Shown piece by piece: positions 8,202-17,800 of a stretch of DNA of 64,000 nt. Source of the stretch: JABCPO02 sp052174015. Lineage in GTDB: Bacteria; Bacillota; Clostridia; TANB77; CAG-508. Position 1 is the stretch's first letter; each line of letters starts with the position of its first letter. The stretch is taken from NCBI GenBank assembly GCA_052174015.1, contig JBQMXM010000001.1, positions 75,095 through 139,094 on the forward strand. The letters are read 5' to 3'. Made by a program: the position numbers and the translations under genes. The notes under the pieces are model-generated. The model was given only the letters and a program-made list of their open reading frames with translations, made no database searches and was not told the DNA's origin.

Positions 8202-9328
8202 TGTTTTCTTCTTTCCATATCTACAAATATCGCTTTTTGCCTTCTTGCACTAATATTTAATAATAATCCAATTGCAATAAAATTTGTTACAAGTGCACTA
8301 CCACCATAACTTACAAATGGTAATGGTACTCCTGTGATTGGTAATAGTCCCATTGTCATCCCTATATTTTGAATCATGTGAAAAAAGAATACTCCACTTA
8401 TTCCTGCTGCTATATATGCTCCTGCATTATCTTTAGCTGTTTTTGATATTTTAATTGCTTTTGTTATTAATAATACATATACCACAATAATTGTTCCTGA
8501 GACTATAAACCCTAATTCTTCAGCTATTAAAGCATATATAAAGTCTGTTGTTATTGGATATAAATATCCAAGTTGTGTTTGTGTTCCTTTAAGTAATCCC
8601 ATTCCAAAAACATATCCAGACCCTACTGCTAATTTAGATTGAATTATATTATATCCTGCTCCTCTTGGATCTATATTTGGATTTAAAAATACATTAATTC
8701 TTTGAATTGAGTGTGGAGCATAATGTGGTAATATATATATATACATCAGATACATTAATATTGGTGTTATTATTAATGCTGAAATTATATATCTTTTTTT
8801 TATTCCAGCTACAAATAGTATAAATATATATGCAATTAAATATGCTGCAGCTGTTCCATAATCTGGTTGTTTTAATATTAAAAGTATTGGTAGCATCATA
8901 ACTAATAATACCAAAAATAGTTTGTGTAACTTGTTTAATTCATTTTTGCCCTTATACTGCATTCTAACTATAAATTGTGATACTGCTGTTATTATAAATA
9001 TTTTACCTATTTCTGATGGTTGAATTTTAATACTACCTAAATCAAACCAACTTGAAGCTCCATTTACAGGAGCTGTTTTAAGTACCAATATTAATAATAC
9101 ACATATTAATATATAATATAGAAATGAATACTTTATAATTTTTAAATAATCTATACTTGCTACACTAATTAAAAATGGTATTGATATAATAAACCATTTT
9201 ATTTGTTTGTTAAATTCTTCAAAATCACTATTTTTACTTGCAGAATACAATGCTACAAGACCACAACAAAAAAGTATAAGACTATATATTAATACAGACC
9301 ATTCAATATTTTTAAATATCTTTTTGTT
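8198..9328 (-). CDS. rodA: RodA-type SEDS peptidoglycan glycosyltransferase
   Basis: Polytopic SEDS protein that polymerises lipid II. About ten membrane segments start at IYSLILFCCGLVALYSA. Family landmarks are the IQPSEIGKIFII region, the QPDYGTAA motif, and the terminal PITGVPLPFVSYGGSALVTNF. I prefer the ATG at 9328 (MNKKIFKN) with AAAAAAGG upstream over the longer ORF at 9370, which would extend into minE. The true start still lies inside the 3' end of minE, a 17-base overlap. Placement after minDE and the 'QPDYGTA' form favour RodA (elongation) over FtsW, which is encoded separately at 24058. Confidence 0.9.
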   Translation of the reverse strand, partial: NKKIFKNIEWSVLIYSLILFCCGLVALYSASKNSDFEEFNKQIKWFIISIPFLISVASIDYLKIIKYSFLYYILICVLLILVLKTAPVNGASSWFDLGSIKIQPSEIGKIFIITAVSQFIVRMQYKGKNELNKLHKLFLVLLVMMLPILLILKQPDYGTAAAYLIAYIFILFVAGIKKRYIISALIITPILMYLMYIYILPHYAPHSIQRINVFLNPNIDPRGAGYNIIQSKLAVGSGYVFGMGLLKGTQTQLGYLYPITTDFIYALIAEELGFIVSGTIIVVYVLLITKAIKISKTAKDNAGAYIAAGISGVFFFHMIQNIGMTMGLLPITGVPLPFVSYGGSALVTNFIAIGLLLNISARRQKAIFVDMERRKQ

Positions 9329-9971
9329 CATCTGCTTTAACCTTTTTTGATTTTGAAATAGGTATTTCAATATCTAAAGCTATATTTTCTGTTTCTATCA
9401 CATTTTCTTCTGGTACTGTTTCTTGTTCTTTTTCTTTTGTTTTTTCTAATATATATTCTTTTTCTTCTGCTATTTCTTCTTTTACATTTTCAATAAGTTC
9501 TGTTATTTCACCTATTGGTAAATCTATTCCTTTAATATCTTCATTATCTACAAAAGGATTTTCTGTAAGTATTGCTTCTTCTTTCTTATTTAATAATTCT
9601 TGTTCTTTTTTTGCTTCTTCTGTTGTTTTACATTGTGCTTTCATTTCATTCCTTATATTAATTATAGGGATTTTAATAAATAAACCTGTTTCTGTTTTAT
9701 CCCCATCAGTAGAAATTGAATTTGTCATATCTACATGTATTGTTTTTTCATCAATCACAACATATTTAGAAGCAACATCTATAATTTCTTGTTTCATAAG
9801 TTCAATGAAATCGGCAGATACACTTGCTCTATCTTGAACAAGTAATATATGCAAACGTTGTTTGGCTAATTTTTTTGACGATTCTTCTGATTTATCTTCT
9901 GTATTTGGATTTAATTTTGTAATATTTTTTGCATATATTTTTTTGAAAAAATCATTTATTGATTTAAACAT
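9312..9971 (-). CDS. minE: MinE with long acidic C-terminal extension
   Basis: Topological factor that stimulates MinD ATPase. Residues about 1-115 match MinE: an N-terminal amphipathic stretch MFKSINDFFKKIYAK, then LAKQRLHILLVQDR (the MinD-contact region), then DFIELMKQEIIDVASKYVVID. Bacterial MinE is normally about 85-100 residues. This one is 219 because of a Glu/Lys-rich, probably disordered tail of about 100 residues. The tail contains two ETEN/EEN-like clusters and ends KSKKVKADEQKDI. It begins 15 bases after minD and its 3' end overlaps the rodA start. No MinC is visible in the window. Confidence 0.85.
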   Translation of the reverse strand: MFKSINDFFKKIYAKNITKLNPNTEDKSEESSKKLAKQRLHILLVQDRASVSADFIELMKQEIIDVASKYVVIDEKTIHVDMTNSISTDGDKTETGLFIKIPIINIRNEMKAQCKTTEEAKKEQELLNKKEEAILTENPFVDNEDIKGIDLPIGEITELIENVKEEIAEEKEYILEKTKEKEQETVPEENVIETENIALDIEIPISKSKKVKADEQKDI

Positions 9972-9986
9972 TTGTACCTCCTATTA

Positions 9987-10778
9987 TTATTTTTTAAATA
10001 TACTAGCTATTTTTCTAAATATACCTTTTTTAGTTGTAGGTATAGTTATTTCTATGTTTTCTCCTAACAATCTCCTTGAAATTTCTATATACGCTTTACC
10101 TGATGGAGATTTTCTGTTAGAAATAACTGGCTCTCCCTTATTTGTGTGCATGATTATATATTCATCATCTGGAACAACTCCTATTAAATCAATTGATAAT
10201 AGGTCTACAATGTCTTCTACATCCATCATTTCACCTTTTTTTACCATTTCAGGTCTAAGCCTATTAATAACTAATTCAGGATTTTTAATACCTGCAACTT
10301 CAACTAAAGCTATAATTCTGTCTGCATCTCTAATTGCTGAAATTTCTGCTGTTGTTACTACAATTGCTCTACTTGCTCCAACTACTGCATTTTTAAATCC
10401 TTGTTCTATTCCTGCTGGACAATCTATTAATACATAATCAAATTCTTCTTTCAACTTATTAGTTAATTCTATCATTTGTTCTTCTGTAATTGCTGATTTA
10501 TCTCTTGTTTGAGCAGCTGGAAGTAAAAATAATTCTTTAAATCTTTTATCTTTAATTAAAGCTTGTCTTAATTTACATTTTCCTTCTACTACATCAACAA
10601 TATCATATACAATTCTATTCTCTAGTCCCATAACTACATCTAAATTACGCAGCCCTATATCTGTATCTACTAAAACTACTTTTTTACCTGATACTGCTAA
10701 GGCCGACCCTAGATTTGCTGTAGTTGTAGTTTTACCTACTCCACCTTTTCCTGATGTAATTACTATAACTTCTCCCAT
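9987..10778 (-). CDS. minD: Septum site-determining ATPase MinD
   Basis: Membrane-associated P-loop ATPase that controls division-site placement. Residues 9-18 hold the deviant Walker A motif SGKGGVGKTT with signature Lys 11. FDYVLIDCPAGIEQG is the Walker B/switch region. The C-terminal KKGIFRKIASIFKK is a basic amphipathic membrane-targeting helix. Length 263 is standard. A GGAGGAATAA ribosome binding site precedes the ATG. It is first in a five-gene operon with a recognisable promoter at 10863-10890. Confidence 0.97.
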   Translation of the reverse strand: MGEVIVITSGKGGVGKTTTTANLGSALAVSGKKVVLVDTDIGLRNLDVVMGLENRIVYDIVDVVEGKCKLRQALIKDKRFKELFLLPAAQTRDKSAITEEQMIELTNKLKEEFDYVLIDCPAGIEQGFKNAVVGASRAIVVTTAEISAIRDADRIIALVEVAGIKNPELVINRLRPEMVKKGEMMDVEDIVDLLSIDLIGVVPDDEYIIMHTNKGEPVISNRKSPSGKAYIEISRRLLGENIEITIPTTKKGIFRKIASIFKK

Positions 10779-10862
10779 TTATTCCTCCGTTTGAGTATTT
10801 AAAAGTTAATCTAAACACTCTAAAATGATTATTAAAAATAAGTATATTCTTATTTCTTCATT

Positions 10863-10890
10863 ATTATATCACAGTTTAAAAATATGTTAA
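10863..10890 (-). promoter_or_regulatory. Extended -10 promoter of the minD operon
   Basis: On the minus strand TTAACA (10885-10890), 16 bases, then TGA-TATAAT (-10 at 10863-10868 with an extended TG). It lies about 85 bases upstream of the minD ATG. Confidence 0.7.
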
Positions 10891-10938
10891 AGTACTTTAT
10901 ATATGAAATGTTAGATTTATCAACAATATATCAAGTAA

Positions 10939-11679
10939 TTATTTAACAATTATATAATATTTAATCTTAGAATATTTAGCTTCACCTATTCCTTTAACCT
11001 CTTTAATTTCTTCAATACTATTAAATTTACCATGTTCTTTCCTATATTCTATTATCTTATCTGCCATTTGTTCTCCAATTCCATTTATCTTTATTAAATC
11101 TTCTTTACTCCCCTTATTAATATCCACTTTCTTTTTTATACTACTATTTTTATTTCCACTTTGAGCATTACTTTTAGTATTATTTCCATAACTAATATTC
11201 CTATTTGCACTAGAAACATTTGTATTTGCACCTTTGTCTTCTTCAGATATTTGATTATTAAACATATCCACATCATCTTTACCTTCTTTATCATCTACTG
11301 ATGGAATATATATTTTTTCTCCATCAGCTACTTTTAAAGCAAAGTTTATTAATTTAATATTAGCTTTTTCTGTAAGTCCTCCTGCTTTATCTATTACTTC
11401 TTTTAATCTTGCTCCTTCAACAACTTCATACAAACCTGGTTTTTTTATCATACCATCTAAATGTACATAAATATTCTTACTATCTACTTCTTCTTTTTCT
11501 TGTTTTTGCATCATTGCTACATCTATATTTTCTTCTACATTTTTCATATTTTTTGTAAAATAACTATATATTCCAAATATTAATATAAATAAAAGAATTC
11601 CACCTATTATTAAATATTCTTTATCTATCTTTTTCAACTTTAAAAATATATTATGTATAGTTCTTTTTATTTTATACAT
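10939..11679 (-). CDS. comEA: ComEA-like DNA receptor
   Basis: Competence protein that binds incoming double-stranded DNA outside the membrane. There is a short basic N-terminus, one membrane anchor (about residues 24-42, IIGGILLFILIFGIYSYF), and an SLBB-like domain (IYVHLDGMIKKPGLYEVVEG through IYIPS, about residues 70-127). A Ser/Asn-rich linker follows, then a C-terminal double helix-hairpin-helix (VDINKGSKEDLIKINGIGEQ ... VKGIGEAKYSKIKYY). The domain order is canonical. AAGGAGGTAGAT precedes the ATG. No comEC follows; downstream is minD. An upstream box near 11807 resembles the motif found before the pilin genes (see findings). Confidence 0.93.
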   Translation of the reverse strand: MYKIKRTIHNIFLKLKKIDKEYLIIGGILLFILIFGIYSYFTKNMKNVEENIDVAMMQKQEKEEVDSKNIYVHLDGMIKKPGLYEVVEGARLKEVIDKAGGLTEKANIKLINFALKVADGEKIYIPSVDDKEGKDDVDMFNNQISEEDKGANTNVSSANRNISYGNNTKSNAQSGNKNSSIKKKVDINKGSKEDLIKINGIGEQMADKIIEYRKEHGKFNSIEEIKEVKGIGEAKYSKIKYYIIVK

Positions 11680-12040
11680 ATCTACCTCCTTATTAAATAT
11701 ACTATCATCTAAATTATCTTAACTCATAACTAATAACCCATAACTAAAATTTATAATTCATAACATTAATTCAAAACATTATAATCTCTTATTATATATG
11801 TATTTGTAATATTTTATCTTTTGTATAAAATTAATAATTGATATTAAACATAATAAAATAATAATCAATAAGTAATAAAAAATAAGAAAACAAAATTAAA
11901 GTAAAGAATAGAATAGAATTAAATTAAATTAAATTAAATTAAAGTATATTATATTGTATTATATTGTATGAAAATTAAATAATAAAAAGGGAGCTTATGC
12001 CCCCTTTTTATTAATATGTAAATTTATTTTGTTTTGCCTA
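11680..12040. other. Non-coding gap with simple repeats
   Basis: This 361-base gap holds near-repeats of TAACTCATAACTAATAACCC-type sequence, the possible comEA upstream box near 11801-11820, a run of five AAATT units at about 11917-11942, and the terminator at 11984-12009. I see no gene or structured RNA. Confidence 0.6.
11984..12009 (-). terminator. Terminator of the LCP gene cluster
   Basis: AAAAAGGGGGC / GCTCCCTTTTT stem on the minus strand (one G-U pair, four-base loop) followed by a T-rich tail, about 32 bases after the stop at 12041. Confidence 0.8.
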
Positions 12041-13039
12041 CTAATTCCCCTTTGTGTTATTTTGTTTAATGTTTTCTACAAAATTATCTATATTTTTTTC
12101 TGATACTTCTTCTATTTCTGGTTTTTTAAATAACCTATATAATACTTCTTTGAATTCTTTTTTATCTGGTAAAAAGAACCATGCTGTTGTTTTTATATCT
12201 TTTCCCGGTACTGAATCTGATTTTAAATTTTCGCTTTCAAAATCTATTGCATATGCTAAATAGTCTTTTATTTCATTGAAAGTTAAATCTGTTTTAACAT
12301 TATCTATCACTATTTTTACTATATCTAATGTTTTAGTTATATTTTTTATTTGCAATATTTGCTTACTAGCTGTCTTTATAAATTCTCTTTGTGTCCTACT
12401 TCTACCATGGTCTTCTATTCCATAATCCCAAGGATATGTTGTTCCATCATCATTATGTCTAAATCTAAGCATTCCTTCTATTTGTCTTCCTGATAGTTTT
12501 TGTGGACCTTTTTTTAATTCTATTGATAGTTTCTGTCCTCTATCATGATAACTCATATCTATTGGTACATCATATTCTATACCACCTATACTATCTGCTA
12601 TTTTAACTATAGCTTCTGTATCTAAAACTATATATTTATCTATTTCTAAATTTGTTAATTTTTCTATTTTAGTTTTTACTGCTTGAACTCCATGTAATGG
12701 ATATATTGCATTAATCTTATCACTTGAACCACCTTTATTTACATCATATCCTACAAATGTATCACGTGGTATTGATAATATAGATGCTTTATTTAATTTA
12801 GGCCAATATCTAGCTACCATTATTGTATCAGAATTGTTTTCGTTTGTACCTAATATTAGTATATTTATAGGTTCTAAATTTTTTTTCTTTTCTAAGTTAA
12901 AAGTTGCTTTTACTAAACCTTTAACTCCTCCTCCATATCTTTGAATTTTACTTCCATAATATCCAATTATAATCAGGAGAATGATACAAAAGATTATTAA
13001 TATCTTTCTTCCTTTATTCTTTTTTTTCTTATTACTCAT
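12041..13039 (-). CDS. LCP (LytR-CpsA-Psr) family glycopolymer ligase
   Basis: Membrane-anchored phosphotransferase that attaches teichoic acid-like or capsular polymers to peptidoglycan. A Lys-rich start is followed by one membrane segment (ILIIFCIILLIIIGYYGS). The extracellular LCP domain has NILILGTNENN, ASILSIPRDTFVGY (catalytic Arg/Asp region), DKINAIYPLHG, and GMLRFRHNDDG. GAGGTATAAA lies before the ATG at 13039, which I prefer to the ATG 15 bases upstream. It is the last gene of a cluster with CvpA and membrane-anchored proteins. Confidence 0.93.
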   Translation of the reverse strand: MSNKKKKNKGRKILIIFCIILLIIIGYYGSKIQRYGGGVKGLVKATFNLEKKKNLEPINILILGTNENNSDTIMVARYWPKLNKASILSIPRDTFVGYDVNKGGSSDKINAIYPLHGVQAVKTKIEKLTNLEIDKYIVLDTEAIVKIADSIGGIEYDVPIDMSYHDRGQKLSIELKKGPQKLSGRQIEGMLRFRHNDDGTTYPWDYGIEDHGRSRTQREFIKTASKQILQIKNITKTLDIVKIVIDNVKTDLTFNEIKDYLAYAIDFESENLKSDSVPGKDIKTTAWFFLPDKKEFKEVLYRLFKKPEIEEVSEKNIDNFVENIKQNNTKGN

Positions 13040-13132
13040 TTTATACCTCAACAATAGTTAATATATCAAATTAATTTTTTAAAATCAATATTTGCAATAC
13101 ATTTTATTGTTTTTTATTCTAAATTTATATAT

Positions 13133-15127
13133 TTATCTTAAATCTATAATTTTTCTTATATATTTCTTTTTTAATTGTTCTTTTGATTTTTTTGTAATCT
13201 TATATGGTAATATACATTTAGTTATATTACTATTACCATATTTTTTATTCATATTTTCTTCTTCTTTTTTAATTGTTTCTTCATATAGTTTTAATATATT
13301 TTCTTTTAAATATTCTGGATTATTCTTTGTCCATTTTAAATATAATTCTTTTTTAAAATAGTTATTAAAACTTTCTTTCTTATTTTTTTGATATAATAAT
13401 ATCTTTAATTTTGTTTCATTAAAAAATAATATATCTATTAATTTTTGAACTTGCTCATTAATAGGTGATGCTATTTCTTCTTCATCTATATCTATATTTT
13501 GTTTATCATTTCCACTTTTATTATTTTCTTTTGATATTTCTATTATTTTAAAATATATCATCATATCTTCTAATAGTTTTAATATATCTTTTCTTATATT
13601 ATCTAAAGGTACTGTTAATATATTTTCAATACTTCCTTCTTTTTTTATAATATTATTGTATATTATATCTTCTGCTTGTTTTTCCATATATATATCTTTA
13701 TATATCAAGTTTAGATCTTCTCTTGTTTTTATTTTAATTTCATCATTATTTTCTTTTAATAAGTATCTACTTATATTTTCAGTATATGTTTTTGATTTTG
13801 TTTGAATATATGACCTATCAAAATTTAATATTTCTTTAATTATATAATTATATTTCTTATTAAAAATTATATAATTTTCTATTTCAGTCCTACTTTTAAA
13901 ACAATTAAGTTGTATATCTATTTTAACATACATTTTATTATATATTGATACATTTTTTAATATTTCTGCTATTGAATATATACTTACTATAGCTTCTTCT
14001 ATTTTTTTAGTTGAAAATGTTTTAGTTATAATTGTATTATTATATGTTTCTACTAAATTTTCAACATCTAATATCCATAAATATTTTTTTAATATAGTTG
14101 GTATATTACTCTCATCTATAATAATTTTAAACTCTATATTACTATATTCATTTTTAAAAAAGTTAATTAAATAGTAATATATTTTTTTATTTTCTATAAA
14201 TTTATAGTTTTTTCTTTTTAAATATCTAAAATATTTTTCTATTTCAAATTCTCTTATTAACTCTGTTTGCTTTTCTAAAACTCCTATAGTGTCAACATTT
14301 TCTTTTAATATTGATAATATATATATTTTATCATTATGGTCTAACAGATCTTTTTGAAGCAATACATATTCATATATTCTATCATTTAATACTATCTCTA
14401 TTTTTCTATTTTTATTATCTTCTTGCATTAATTTACTAATACTTTCAAGATTCTTTTTATATTTATTTCTAATTTGATTTGATTTTAACGCCTTATATCT
14501 TATACATTCTTCTAACTTTCTTTCATCTGTTTTTATATATTTTAATAATCTTCTAATTTCTAAAACTGGTATTTTTTCTAAAGTATATAATACATCTATT
14601 AGATATACTACTTTTTCTTTATGTATTTCATTTGTTAAATTTTTTGATTCTAATACTAAAATAAAATAATCAATTATTTTTTGAAAAAACATTTCTCCAA
14701 TTAATAATGCACTCTTTATAAGATATGTCATTTCTTTTTTAACTTGTTCTTCTGAACTTGTTTGTAGTATATTTACAATAATATTTTGAGCTATCTTTTT
14801 TTCTTCTTTTTTATTAATAATATATTCATCAACATCATTAATCTTCTTTAATTTATAGTTCTTATTATTAAAATACACTTTATTATAAAATGGGTTATCA
14901 AATAATTTAAACACATTTTTAGATATATTATGAGTATTTGCAATATTATCATTATCAGAATTATACTTACTTTTAGTTATTATATCACTAATCTCTTTAT
15001 CACGATAAACTTTTCCTTGTTTTTCGTTTTCTGCTAAAAGTCTCATTAATTCCTTAACTTTTTGTGTTCTTTCTTGTGTATGTCTTTTATATTTAATTAT
15101 TCTTATCTTTTTTTCTACTTCTGTCAT
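13133..15127 (-). CDS. Large helical protein, unknown
   Basis: No recognised family. The protein is about 664 residues, rich in Ile, Lys, Asn and Glu. It is predicted almost entirely helical, with no signal peptide or membrane segment and a very basic C-terminus (KITKKSKEQLKKKYIRKI). The ATG at 15127 is chosen over an upstream TTG (15136); neither has a strong ribosome binding site. It follows the 15151-15864 gene by 23 bases and is likely translated with it. The context is cell-envelope genes (LCP, CvpA). The even spread of hydrophobic and charged residues suggests a helical-repeat scaffold, but this is a guess. Confidence 0.6.
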   Translation of the reverse strand: MTEVEKKIRIIKYKRHTQERTQKVKELMRLLAENEKQGKVYRDKEISDIITKSKYNSDNDNIANTHNISKNVFKLFDNPFYNKVYFNNKNYKLKKINDVDEYIINKKEEKKIAQNIIVNILQTSSEEQVKKEMTYLIKSALLIGEMFFQKIIDYFILVLESKNLTNEIHKEKVVYLIDVLYTLEKIPVLEIRRLLKYIKTDERKLEECIRYKALKSNQIRNKYKKNLESISKLMQEDNKNRKIEIVLNDRIYEYVLLQKDLLDHNDKIYILSILKENVDTIGVLEKQTELIREFEIEKYFRYLKRKNYKFIENKKIYYYLINFFKNEYSNIEFKIIIDESNIPTILKKYLWILDVENLVETYNNTIITKTFSTKKIEEAIVSIYSIAEILKNVSIYNKMYVKIDIQLNCFKSRTEIENYIIFNKKYNYIIKEILNFDRSYIQTKSKTYTENISRYLLKENNDEIKIKTREDLNLIYKDIYMEKQAEDIIYNNIIKKEGSIENILTVPLDNIRKDILKLLEDMMIYFKIIEISKENNKSGNDKQNIDIDEEEIASPINEQVQKLIDILFFNETKLKILLYQKNKKESFNNYFKKELYLKWTKNNPEYLKENILKLYEETIKKEEENMNKKYGNSNITKCILPYKITKKSKEQLKKKYIRKIIDLR

Positions 15128-15150
15128 ATGTACCAACTTATTAAATTTTT

Positions 15151-15864
15151 TTATCTTTTGTTTTTTAATATTTGTTCTATTATTATTTCTTTAGCTTTCT
15201 CACTTATTTTGTAATATGTATTTTTATCTTCTTCATTTATTTCATAATATTCATTATATCTATTACTTTTTTCATTGTTTTGTTCTTCTGTTTTCTCTTT
15301 AGTTTCATTTATAGTATTTGAATCTAAAGATATATTTATTGTATCATCTTTATCATTATCATTATTATTATTTTTATCATAATGATTACTTTCACTTTTA
15401 TCTATTTCAGCATCTATATCTTCTTTACTTTCATCACTATATTTAGTTACAGTTTTGGTTTTTATATTTGCTGAATCTATTTCTAAATTTTTAAAATCAT
15501 TAAAATTATTAAAGTTATTTCTTTTTAGAGTTGAAGATATAAATATATTAACATCTTTTCTCTCTAAAATGTCTATAATCTTGTTTTTGCATAAACTTGT
15601 ATAAAACATTTTTTCATTATCTACTATTATTGAATACATTAATTGTGGTGAAAATTCTTGCACATCCTTTATATGTATTAATGGTAAATTTTTTGCTAAT
15701 GATAATGGCAATACTTTTTCTATTCTTTTTACTATTTTTTCTTCTTCTGTAAGCACATTATATGCTTTTCCAAATAGTATTTCATTTAACTCTTTTAAGT
15801 TTTCAACTTGATATATATCTAGTCCTGCCATATATATTAATTTTGTATTTTTAAAATCTTCCAC
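15151..15864 (-). CDS. Unknown protein with acidic Asn/Asp-rich linker
   Basis: Not recognised. Residues about 1-115 form a compact region (NTKLIYMAGLDIYQVENLKE at the start, later SPQLMYSIIVDNEKMFYTS). A low-complexity linker follows with long Asn/Asp runs around residues 155-200. A short C-terminal helix (YYKISEKAKEIIIEQILK) ends the protein. It starts at GTG with AAGGAGTTTTAAA upstream. It lies 11 bases after cvpA and 23 bases before the 667-residue unknown, so it is probably in one operon with them. No membrane segment is seen. Confidence 0.6.
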   Translation of the reverse strand: MEDFKNTKLIYMAGLDIYQVENLKELNEILFGKAYNVLTEEEKIVKRIEKVLPLSLAKNLPLIHIKDVQEFSPQLMYSIIVDNEKMFYTSLCKNKIIDILERKDVNIFISSTLKRNNFNNFNDFKNLEIDSANIKTKTVTKYSDESKEDIDAEIDKSESNHYDKNNNNDNDKDDTINISLDSNTINETKEKTEEQNNEKSNRYNEYYEINEEDKNTYYKISEKAKEIIIEQILKNKR

Positions 15865-15875
15865 TTTAAAACTCC

Positions 15876-16553
15876 TTATTTTACAAACTTATTTAATATA
15901 TTGTTTTCATAGATAATTTTAGTTATTATTGTTTCGTCAATTATCTTAACAACATTATTATTTGTATTTTTAATATTTATTATTCTTATTGCAAATAGTA
16001 TTATTAATATCAATAACATTATTTTAATAAATGCAAGTATCCCTCCACCTATATAGTTAATATTATTAATTAAAGGTATGCTATCTATTATTCCACTAAA
16101 TACCTTTGTTAGCACTATAAATATTATATATAGTAATACATATATTATTATACTTATTGTTGCTCTAAGTCCTAATGAAACTATATGTTTTATAGCTATA
16201 GATGTTATCTCTTTAGTTGTTTTCTCCTTATTTTCTTTAATCTTGTTATTAACTATATTTTCTAAAAAGTTAGAACTATTCTTTGTATCTTTCTCTTTTT
16301 TATCATCAGATAATACTTTACTTCTATTACTTTCTACTAATTCATATACTTTTTGTTCTAAATCTGTACTTACAGCTATTTTATCTGCAAACATTGGAGA
16401 TATTTGTATTGATAAAGCTATACTAAGTGGCACTAATAATAATATTGCCGCTATCTCCAAAATTGTTTGAACAAATCCTTTTTTTACACCCATCATTACT
16501 GAAAAGGCTATTATAATTATTAAAACTAAATCTAAAACGATTCCTATTCCCAT
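15876..16553 (-). CDS. CvpA family membrane protein
   Basis: Four membrane segments. The first two are VLDLVLIIIIAFSVMMGVKK and TILEIAAILLLVPLSIALSI. A soluble loop rich in Lys/Asn follows (about residues 75-120). The last two are ISIIIYVLLYIIFIVLTKVF and IKIMLLILIILFAIRIINI. The MMGVKKGFVQTI pattern in the first loop is typical of CvpA (colicin V production / envelope integrity). It starts ATG with TAGGAGAATAAT upstream. It lies between a membrane-anchored propeller and the two unknown proteins. Confidence 0.85.
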   Translation of the reverse strand: MGIGIVLDLVLIIIIAFSVMMGVKKGFVQTILEIAAILLLVPLSIALSIQISPMFADKIAVSTDLEQKVYELVESNRSKVLSDDKKEKDTKNSSNFLENIVNNKIKENKEKTTKEITSIAIKHIVSLGLRATISIIIYVLLYIIFIVLTKVFSGIIDSIPLINNINYIGGGILAFIKIMLLILIILFAIRIINIKNTNNNVVKIIDETIITKIIYENNILNKFVK

Positions 16554-16565
16554 ATTATTCTCCTA

Positions 16566-17693
16566 TTATATATTTATTATTTCCATTCTATCTGTGTAAA
16601 TTACTAATAATGTATTACTATTAATTTTAAAATCTTTTACTTCTTTACTTCCTTTGTATCTTTTCTTTTCCCAACCATTTAAATTTATTATTTGAATTTC
16701 TGTTCCTGTATTTATAGCAACTAAATCTTTAAATACTTTAATTTCTTTTGGTGAATTTTCTCCTAAATTGTATTTTGAAAGCTCTTTACCATATTCTGAT
16801 AGTATTTTTAATTCATAATTAGATTTAAATAAATTTACATTTTCTTTTTTTAATACTACTATCCCTATTCTTGTTTCTATATCTACAATTTCAACATCTT
16901 TCTCAATTTTGTATATTTCCTGTTTTGAATCTTTTTTAGTCCCTATATTATATATTGTATCTGGCGTTTGAACTAAAAGTTCTGTTCTTTCTTTAAATTT
17001 TAAATTCACTAATAGTTTATCAATTTGAAAACTATTTACTACTGCTTTATCAGGTGATTTTACTGCTTCTTTAATATTAATAATCTTAATTTCTGAATTC
17101 ACCTTACTCTTATTATAGTTTACTTCTCCAATTGCTAAAAAATTATTGTCATTAGATATATCTGTATCTATAATATATCCACTTGATACATATGTCTTAA
17201 AAAGTTCTTCACCTTTTGGAGAAAATACTGTTACTACTGCTTTGTATATACTATTTTTAGTAATAACACTTACATATCCATCTCTATTAATATTAATCTT
17301 TAATATCTGTGAATCTACATTTCTTTCCCATAATAGTCTTTCTTCTTCTACAAAATATAGGACTGTTCTTGATTTATCTGCTATTGCTAAATATTTATCA
17401 CTTGAAGCTGATATTGCTTCCCCTACAGAAAAAGTACCAGTCTCCTTATTTCTTCCTTCTTTGTCATAAATTTTAACTTCTCCATTTGATAACAGATGAA
17501 CATGTTTTGATGTTAAAAACACTTTATCACTTCTTTGTGCATTTGTATATATTATCTTACCTTCTGATGCTTTAACTTCCTTATTTAATATACTTCTATC
17601 TATAAATTTTCTAAAACCTGTATTAGAAATATATAGTGAAAGTAAAATTAATACACTTATTATTAAACCAATTATTATTAGTTTTTTTTTCAT
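16566..17693 (-). CDS. Membrane-anchored beta-propeller-like protein (DUF5711-like)
   Basis: An N-terminal membrane anchor (KKLIIIGLIISVLILLSLYI) is followed by about 340 extracytoplasmic residues. These consist of repeated beta-strand units such as GEVKIYDKEGRNKETGTF, YLAIADKSRTVLYFVEE and FLAIGEVNYNKSK, the look of a seven-bladed propeller. I associate this pattern, beside CvpA, with the DUF5711 proteins of Clostridia; the family name is from memory. GAGGTGAAA precedes ATG 17693; a GTG two codons upstream is also possible. It is first in the 17.7-12.0 kb cluster. Confidence 0.7.
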   Translation of the reverse strand: MKKKLIIIGLIISVLILLSLYISNTGFRKFIDRSILNKEVKASEGKIIYTNAQRSDKVFLTSKHVHLLSNGEVKIYDKEGRNKETGTFSVGEAISASSDKYLAIADKSRTVLYFVEEERLLWERNVDSQILKININRDGYVSVITKNSIYKAVVTVFSPKGEELFKTYVSSGYIIDTDISNDNNFLAIGEVNYNKSKVNSEIKIINIKEAVKSPDKAVVNSFQIDKLLVNLKFKERTELLVQTPDTIYNIGTKKDSKQEIYKIEKDVEIVDIETRIGIVVLKKENVNLFKSNYELKILSEYGKELSKYNLGENSPKEIKVFKDLVAINTGTEIQIINLNGWEKKRYKGSKEVKDFKINSNTLLVIYTDRMEIINI

Positions 17694-17800
17694 TTTCACC
17701 TCATCTATATAACTTAATCAAATATATTATATATCACTTAATATATAACTACAATATTCAAATCACATTTTTAATATTAATGCAAATTAAAATTAATTAA

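Noticed and set aside
10779..10938. Terminator between comEA and minD
   Set aside because: No hairpin with a T-run is visible; only the minD promoter is supported, so read-through from comEA is possible.
11917..11942. AAATT tandem units, considered as CRISPR or regulatory repeats
   Set aside because: Five-base units with no spacers and no cas genes; this is simple-sequence slippage.
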